The notes beneath the pieces were generated by a model. That model was not told the DNA's origin, made no database searches, and saw only the letters and a list, made by a program, of their open reading frames with translations. A program made the position numbers and the translations under genes. A stretch of 60,613 nucleotides of DNA. Origin: CAZTPJ01 sp964614515. GTDB taxonomy: Bacteria; Planctomycetota; Phycisphaerae; Phycisphaerales; UBA1924. The stretch covers positions 1-60,613 of the forward strand of contig CAZTPJ010000014.1 of NCBI GenBank assembly GCA_964614515.1. Direction: 5' to 3'. Below are positions 55,508 to 60,613 of the stretch, one piece after another (the first letter of the stretch is position 1; each line of letters begins with the position of its first letter).

Positions 55508-57121
55508 GTGCCGCGAAGAACTGTGAAACCCGCCGTGGACCCGCTGACGGTTTCGTTCGTCAGTCTGGGTTGTCCGAAGAACCTCGTCGACTCCGAGAAG
55601 ATGCTCGGGATGCTGGCGTCGGAGGGGATTTTGCCCGTGTCGTATGATGCGGGTGAGGAGGGTTTTGGCGGGGCGGATGTGGTGGTGGTGAATACGTGTG
55701 GGTTTCTGGAGGCGTCGAAGGAGGAATCGCTGGGCGTGATCGCCGAGGCCGTGCGGGCGAAGGAAGCGGGGCATGTGCAGCGCGTGGTTGTGGCGGGGTG
55801 TCTTGTGCAGCGGCATCGTGCGAAGATGCTTGAGTGGCAGCCGGGGATCGACGCGATGGTGGGCGTGTTTGATCGGGACCGGATCGTCGAGGCGGTGCGC
55901 GGGGGTAAGGGGGGGGGACGCGCGGGCGTGGATGATGGCGAGAGTCCGCGGTACTGGATCGCGGGCAACGCTTTGCAGGCCGCGGCCGCACGCGGGCGCG
56001 ACACCGTGGGGCTGACGGTCAACGGCCGCGATGGCAAGGGGATCGGGTATTTCGAGGATGACTCAGCGCGGTTGCGATTGACGCCGCGGCATTATGCGTA
56101 TCTGCGCATCAGCGAAGGGTGCAACCAGAACTGCGCGTTCTGCACGATCCCTTCGATTCGCGGGAAGATGCGCAGCAAGCCGCTGGATCGCATCGCGGCC
56201 GAGGCGCGGGAACTGGTGCGCGATGGCGCGTTTGAACTGAACCTCATCGGGCAGGACACGACGAGTTATGGCGATGACATCGGCCTTGGGCTGGACGCCT
56301 CGGGCACGGGGGGGCTGCCACTGCTGCTGCGCACGGTGTGCGACGCGGTGCGCGAAGAGGGGGGGGGCGTGGGGGGAGGCTGGGTGCGGCTGATGTATGC
56401 GTATCCGTCCACGTTTTCCGACGCGATGATCGACGCGATGGCCCGGCTCGTGGACGAGGGCATTCTCGTGCCGTATATCGACATGCCGCTGCAGCACGCG
56501 AGCGATCGGATGCTCACGGCCATGCGTCGCAACGTGACGGCCGTGCATCAACGCACGCTGATCGACAAACTCCGCGGGCGTATTCCGGGCATGTCGCTGC
56601 GGACGACGCTGATCTCCGGGTTTCCGGGCGAGACGGATGAGGATCACGCGGCGATGCTGGCGTTTGTCGAAGATGTGAAGTTTGATGCGCTGGGAGTGTT
56701 TGAGTACTCGCGCGAAGATGGCACGCCGGCGGGGCGGATGGAGGGTGATCCCGCGCTGGCCGTGGCGGCGGAGGTGAAGAAGCGTCGGCGCGATGAGATC
56801 ATGGCGTTGCAGCAGCGCGTGGCGTTTGAGAAGGCGAGCGGGATGGCCGGGCGCGTGGAGGATGTGATCATCGAGGGCAAGGCGCGTGCGGCCGGGCTGG
56901 CGACGACGGGAGTGTCGCGAGGGGGGGGGCTGCATGTGGGCCGGACGCGGGGGCAGGCGCCGATGATCGACGCGGTGACGTATGTGCAAAGCCGCGAGAA
57001 ACTCGCGCCGGGTGAAGTCGTGCGCTGCGAGATCGTCGGGAGCGACGGGTATGACCTGATCGCGAGGCCCGCGGGCGAGGAGGATCGGCGCGTGGGGCTT
57101 CGGGTGATGAAGGCGGGGTAG
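55508..57121 (+). CDS. rimO: Ribosomal protein S12 methylthiotransferase RimO
   Basis: A 537-residue radical-SAM enzyme that adds a methylthio group to an Asp of S12. The UPF0004 domain opens FVSLGCPKNLVDSEKML and has NTCGFLEASKEES and AGCLVQRH, giving three cluster cysteines. The radical-SAM triad is EGCNQNCAFCTIP. LIGQDTTSYG and a C-terminal TRAM region (VEDVIIEGKA...GEVVRCEIVGSDGYDLIA) follow. It is about 90 residues longer than normal, through a low-complexity insert between the two catalytic domains (near 130-180) and a loop near 280. Three nine-G runs lie inside. The start is a GTG; another GTG lies 27 bases on. Confidence 0.92.
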   Translation: MPRRTVKPAVDPLTVSFVSLGCPKNLVDSEKMLGMLASEGILPVSYDAGEEGFGGADVVVVNTCGFLEASKEESLGVIAEAVRAKEAGHVQRVVVAGCLVQRHRAKMLEWQPGIDAMVGVFDRDRIVEAVRGGKGGGRAGVDDGESPRYWIAGNALQAAAARGRDTVGLTVNGRDGKGIGYFEDDSARLRLTPRHYAYLRISEGCNQNCAFCTIPSIRGKMRSKPLDRIAAEARELVRDGAFELNLIGQDTTSYGDDIGLGLDASGTGGLPLLLRTVCDAVREEGGGVGGGWVRLMYAYPSTFSDAMIDAMARLVDEGILVPYIDMPLQHASDRMLTAMRRNVTAVHQRTLIDKLRGRIPGMSLRTTLISGFPGETDEDHAAMLAFVEDVKFDALGVFEYSREDGTPAGRMEGDPALAVAAEVKKRRRDEIMALQQRVAFEKASGMAGRVEDVIIEGKARAAGLATTGVSRGGGLHVGRTRGQAPMIDAVTYVQSREKLAPGEVVRCEIVGSDGYDLIARPAGEEDRRVGLRVMKAG

Positions 57122-57251
57122 GAGTACGCGGAGGTCGAGAGTGATCGCGAAGGAAGACACGCGGCGCGATCGAACGTATCGTGATGGGAGTGGCTCCGCA
57201 GCAGCCGCACGATCGCTTGCCGCTTTGGCGCTGGGAAGCGTTATCGCGCGT

Positions 57252-57290
57252 CGGACACGCACGGGAGGCGGGCGGGACGCCCGCCCCACG
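57252..57290 (+). repeat. Dispersed palindromic repeat, copy 5
   Basis: GGCGGGCG (57267-57274), loop GGA, CGCCCGCC (57278-57285). The 5' flank GGACACGCA-GGGAG matches copy 3 almost base for base. Confidence 0.75.
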
Positions 57291-57323
57291 GAATCCAACA
57301 ATCATTGAAGTCACGCTGGGAGA

Positions 57324-57707
57324 ATGCCGTTGGCGAAGGATCCACTGACGCTCGTGCCGCTGATGAACGCTCGAAACGAGTTTGAGGGTGCGACGATTGT
57401 GGAGGCGCTGCGGGCGCATGGATTCGCGGCCGTGGTGCATGGGACGTCTGCGATGATGCTGCAGGCGTACACCGCATCGACGATGCCGGTTCGCGTGATG
57501 ATTCCGCGTGAGCAGCGCGAGGCGGCGGCGGCGGCGCTTGAGGAAATTCGCGCGGAGGCCAAGTCGATCGACTGGAGCGAGGTGTCGGGGGATGTAGAGC
57601 CGGTGGGTCCGGGGGAACTCTGCTGCGAGAACTGCGGGTATGACCTTGTGGGGTTGCCGGCGGGGACGGTGTGTCCTGAGTGCGGGGGTGGTGAGGATGA
57701 GATGTGA
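57324..57707 (+). CDS. DUF2007-like protein with zinc ribbon
   Basis: A 127-residue protein. The N-terminal 80 residues (LTLVPLMNARNEFEGATIVEALRAHGFAAVVHG, VRVMIPREQREAAAAALEEI) match the DUF2007 'putative signal transducing protein' type. The C-terminus holds a zinc ribbon, CCENCGYDLVGLPAGTVCPECG, of the form common in planctomycetes. The role is unknown. It lies just after palindrome copy 5, with GGGAG close to the ATG. Confidence 0.75.
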   Translation: MPLAKDPLTLVPLMNARNEFEGATIVEALRAHGFAAVVHGTSAMMLQAYTASTMPVRVMIPREQREAAAAALEEIRAEAKSIDWSEVSGDVEPVGPGELCCENCGYDLVGLPAGTVCPECGGGEDEM

Positions 57708-57780
57708 GGCACTGCGCGATGCACGGGCAAGCCAGGAGGCTTGCCCATGCCACGCGCTTTTTGCACACGCCTTATGCACG

Positions 57781-57820
57781 CGCAAAGAAAACCCGACTAT
57801 GCCGAGGCGGCATAGTCGGG
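57781..57820 (-). terminator. Intrinsic terminator of the 57855-60029 gene
   Basis: A perfect 12-bp stem CCCGACTATGCC (57792-57803) and GGCATAGTCGGG (57809-57820) with a five-base loop. On the minus strand it is followed by TTTTCTTT. It begins 35 bases after the stop codon. Confidence 0.85.
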
Positions 57821-57854
57821 GTACGGGTCAGTCGGTCAACGTACCAAGTTGCGA

Positions 57855-60029
57855 TCAGCAGCCCTGGTTGAAGGCGTTGCCGAAGGCGAGGAAGTCGAAG
57901 ATGTCACAGACGCCGGGGCCTGTGGTGGTGTCGATGTCGCAGGCGCACGGCTCGGCGGAGTTGAAGGCGTTGCCGAAGGCGAGGAAGTCAAAGATGTCGC
58001 AGACGTTCTGACCGGTGACCGTGTCGAAGTCGCACGCGCACGGGCATTCGCCCTCGGTCACGTCGCCGACGTAGAGCAGCACGCGGTAGTTCTCATCGCT
58101 GGCGGGCGTGAAGCCGGGGACGCCATCGGTGTCATAGACGATGCGGGCGCTGACGATGATGCCGCCGAGGGATCGTGGATCGATCGGATCGAACGGACCC
58201 GCGAGGCCGTGCGCAGGCGACTGGTTGATGCTGCCGGCGAATGGTGCGCCCGATGAGATGGAGTCGGTGTCCACGAGTTCGAGGAACTGGACCTGATAGG
58301 GTGTGCCGGAGTTCTGGCCGTCGAACACATCGCCGAGTTGGAGGACGAGTTCGAGTTCATAACTGAACGTCGCGGCGTCGTAGACGGCGCGGATGAGGGC
58401 GGTGTCGAAGTCCGGCTGGGGGCCGAAGAGCTCGACCGCGCCGACGAACCAGATGTTGCCGGCGGAGTCGATCATCGGGGATGAGATCGACGGGCCCCCG
58501 AGGTTGGGGACGCTGCCGCCGCAGGGCGGCTCGGCGACGCCGGTGACGTTGAACATCTGCGTGAGACGGCCGATGGCGACGCCGCCAGGTCCGTCGAGGA
58601 TGTCCTTGCCTGGCTTGTTGTGTGCGGCGAGCGTCCACTCGACGCCGCCTGCGCCATCGACGCGGGCGACGACGATGCCGTTGGTGGGGTTGCGCTGGCC
58701 GGTGAAGCAATCGAGGAACTGGACCATGGCCGCGACGAGCGTGTTGCCGTCAGCATCGCCGCCGATGGCCACCTGGCCGTTGCCGCCTTGGAAGGCGACC
58801 TGGCTGCGGTAGTTTCCGAGCGAATCATGCCAGAGCGGGCCGTAGGTGACGGCCGGGTTGAAGAGGTCGCTGTTGTCGATGATGTTGATGGGGAGGAAGG
58901 TGGCCGGGTCGATGATGCACAGGGCGGTGCTGGCGATCGGGGAGCCAGTGGCGTCAACGCCTGCGATGAACATGCACTGTGTTTCGGGGAAGATGTTCGT
59001 GTCGGTTCCGACCATGCCGACGGTGCCGACGGAGCCTGGGAAGTGGACGTGCTGGCTGAAGGATGCGCCGCCGCGTGTCTGGTTGTATGAAAGCGGTCGG
59101 TTGCCGAGGGTTGCGTTGGTGACGCCGGGCGAGGCTTCAAAGACGAACTCGTTGTTGAAGTTCGCGCCGATGATGCTGGGGCCGCCGACTTGCTCGGGGA
59201 CGATCGTGGGCGTGGTGTGAACGACGCCGGTTCCGACGCCGGGATTGAACGGATCGAGATCAACCCAGACGGAGGCGGCGGCATCGCGCGGGCCGAGGGC
59301 GTCGATGACGTTGAGCGTGCCGCAGGCGCGATCCTGCATGGCGATGCGATACCAGTTGTTGTCAGCGAGCGGATTCAGGCCGTTGGCCTGGAAGCCGTCC
59401 GCGCGGAAGGTGACGTTGCCGTGTGCATCGACGCCACCGATGCCGATGGCGGCGTTTTCATCCGTCGCGTCGATGCCGTTGACGCCGGCGACGATGCGGC
59501 GGACATAGAGGCGCGAGGGGTCCGCAGCGTCGTAGTTGACGATCGCGCCGACGACGCCGTCATAGAACGGAACCGTCGCGCCGTTGGGGCCTGTTTCAAA
59601 GTCATTGACGGCCATCGCGAACTGCGGACCGACGAGATTCGCCGAAGGCAACGTGCCTGGGCGGCTGTTTCGCTGCGGATTCACGCCCTGTCCCGGGGTT
59701 GTCCAGACGGCGTAGTTGGCGGGATCGAACGGCACAGCGGTTCGCGAGGCCGGGCTGAGGGCCATGCCGCTGGCGAGCGAGGTGTAAAACGCCGGGTTGG
59801 CGCGTCCCATCTTGAGCACGGGGGCGACGCCGAATCGCGTGCCCCATGACGTGGTCAGCGGGGCAAGATCGACGACGAATGAGGAACACTGAACGTTCAT
59901 GTCATACGGAACGAGGGCGTCGCCCTCAAACGAAAACGGCGCGTTGGACACGCTGTCCTGTCCGAGGACGGGCATGGCCAGACCGACAAGCGCCACCAGC
60001 GCAGACGTACCAATCACGGTGCGATGCAT
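57855..60029 (-). CDS. Large secreted protein with GC-type dockerin tail
   Basis: A 724-residue exported protein. The signal is MHRTVIGTSALVALVGLAMPVLGQ, with GGAGAAAG upstream. The body, about 630 residues, is beta-rich with no family that I recognise; repeated G-N-x-x-x-V/I blocks (GNVTFRADGF, GNIWFVGAVELF) suggest a propeller or repeat sandwich. The tail has two dockerin-like units, CDFDTVTGQNVCDIFDFLAF and CDIDTTTGPGVCDIFDFLAF, ending NQGC. It has its own intrinsic terminator. Confidence 0.8.
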   Translation of the reverse strand: MHRTVIGTSALVALVGLAMPVLGQDSVSNAPFSFEGDALVPYDMNVQCSSFVVDLAPLTTSWGTRFGVAPVLKMGRANPAFYTSLASGMALSPASRTAVPFDPANYAVWTTPGQGVNPQRNSRPGTLPSANLVGPQFAMAVNDFETGPNGATVPFYDGVVGAIVNYDAADPSRLYVRRIVAGVNGIDATDENAAIGIGGVDAHGNVTFRADGFQANGLNPLADNNWYRIAMQDRACGTLNVIDALGPRDAAASVWVDLDPFNPGVGTGVVHTTPTIVPEQVGGPSIIGANFNNEFVFEASPGVTNATLGNRPLSYNQTRGGASFSQHVHFPGSVGTVGMVGTDTNIFPETQCMFIAGVDATGSPIASTALCIIDPATFLPINIIDNSDLFNPAVTYGPLWHDSLGNYRSQVAFQGGNGQVAIGGDADGNTLVAAMVQFLDCFTGQRNPTNGIVVARVDGAGGVEWTLAAHNKPGKDILDGPGGVAIGRLTQMFNVTGVAEPPCGGSVPNLGGPSISSPMIDSAGNIWFVGAVELFGPQPDFDTALIRAVYDAATFSYELELVLQLGDVFDGQNSGTPYQVQFLELVDTDSISSGAPFAGSINQSPAHGLAGPFDPIDPRSLGGIIVSARIVYDTDGVPGFTPASDENYRVLLYVGDVTEGECPCACDFDTVTGQNVCDIFDFLAFGNAFNSAEPCACDIDTTTGPGVCDIFDFLAFGNAFNQGC

Positions 60030-60500
60030 CTCTTTCTCCTCGACTTGTGATGCCTCCAGAAACACACCCGAAGGAACCAGTTCCCCCCGGGGAGGCTCTC
60101 CACGGGCCGTCAGTCACGAGCGCCACGGCCGGGCGTCTGGAGAGCGCGGGATGGTAGCCGTATGGGGACTTGGCCGTGCTTATGACGCGGCGCGGGGTGC
60201 GTGAAGGTTGTGTTTAGTCGCTTGGCGATAGATGATGTGGCTCGATGGGCCGAGTGACTGGCTGGGGTCAGCTGTGCTGCGACCGACCCTACGCAAGCCT
60301 TGTAGTCGCGCCGATCCATGCCGAGCGGAGAGTGCGTGGCCGGTGGGAGAAGCTCCCCCCCTGATTATGGGGGGGCGCTGGGAGCGGAGATCGCACGCCG
60401 AAGCCGACTGAGAAACTGCCGATCCGGGTCCAGACCATCCTCAACCGGCTTGCATGAGGTCTTGTGGTATGAGATACTACGGCCAAACAGGGAGCTGCCT
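60030..60500. other. Non-coding stretch before a lipoprotein gene
   Basis: 471 bases with no supportable gene on either strand. A hairpin with seven C (60355-60361) and seven G (60369-60375) and a seven-base loop is the only clear structure. Confidence 0.4.
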
Positions 60501-60613
60501 ATGACCTTGGCTCGAACATGCGATCGTCTTGGAAAGCGCGTACTGGTTTCGACGGCCACGGCCGTCATCGCGTTGAGTTGTTCAGGCTGCCACGAACCGC
60601 TGTTGACGACCGG
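60501..60613 (+). CDS. Putative lipoprotein, cut by window end
   Basis: An open frame from an ATG with GGGAG seven bases upstream, reading MTLARTCDRLGKRVLV then a hydrophobic stretch and ALSCSGCHE. The charged start, hydrophobic core and Cys-containing end look like a lipoprotein signal with lipobox. Only 37 codons are inside the window. Confidence 0.5.
   Translation, partial: MTLARTCDRLGKRVLVSTATAVIALSCSGCHEPLLTT

Overview
The window is a 60.6 kb chromosomal segment of a GC-rich bacterium, most probably a planctomycete of the Phycisphaerae type. I infer this from six secreted proteins ending in paired EF-hand/dockerin-like units that close in Gly-Cys (the 'GC-type dockerin' tag), from pseudopilins with an H-X9-DG motif, from an ECF sigma factor followed by a large Ser/Thr kinase, and from several proteins with CxxC...CPECG zinc ribbons. 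No species can be named from the sequence alone.

Layout. 0.1-5.6 kb: a double-CxxC orphan protein, a Ycf46-like AAA ATPase, and a type II restriction-modification pair whose nuclease is of the BsuBI/PstI family. 5.8-12.7 kb: a tight + strand operon of cysS, an LptF/LptG-type permease, a GT39/ArnT-like membrane glycosyltransferase, a PAP2 phosphatase and a second LptF/LptG-type permease; together this looks like an envelope lipid export and modification locus. 12.8-17.4 kb: two pseudopilins with good promoters, a zinc-ribbon membrane protein, a PhoU-like protein, and a compositionally different patch of small orphan genes. 17.6-18.2 kb: rpsT and tRNA-Arg(ACG) with its terminator.

18.2-31.4 kb looks like an old integrated element. 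It starts 84 bp beyond tRNA-Arg with a wrecked, chimeric pair of tyrosine recombinases. It carries an ECF sigma/kinase pair, four consecutive GC-dockerin surface proteins and an AbiEi/AbiEii toxin-antitoxin pair, and it is bounded by a perfect 34-bp direct repeat (18213-18246 and 31369-31402).

31.4-43.7 kb: a second kinase-TPR protein, a VOC protein, a GAF histidine kinase with a single-domain response regulator, folE2, a PhnP-like hydrolase, a sugar-type solute-binding protein, and a HIRAN-domain/HipA-like kinase pair. 43.7-53.98 kb: a polytopic membrane protein, gnd, a GNAT acetyltransferase, a PLP decarboxylase, a lipoprotein, murG and ftsW, and a single-chain acetyltransferase-deacetylase fusion. 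54-60.6 kb: two more GC-dockerin proteins around rimO and a DUF2007-like gene, then the start of a lipoprotein gene running off the window.

A short palindromic repeat (10-bp arms, RGA loop, CCACCGG flank) occurs five times, once inside the 3' end of ftsW. Long G or C runs are unusually common in coding sequence. I found no CRISPR array, rRNA or intact transposase.
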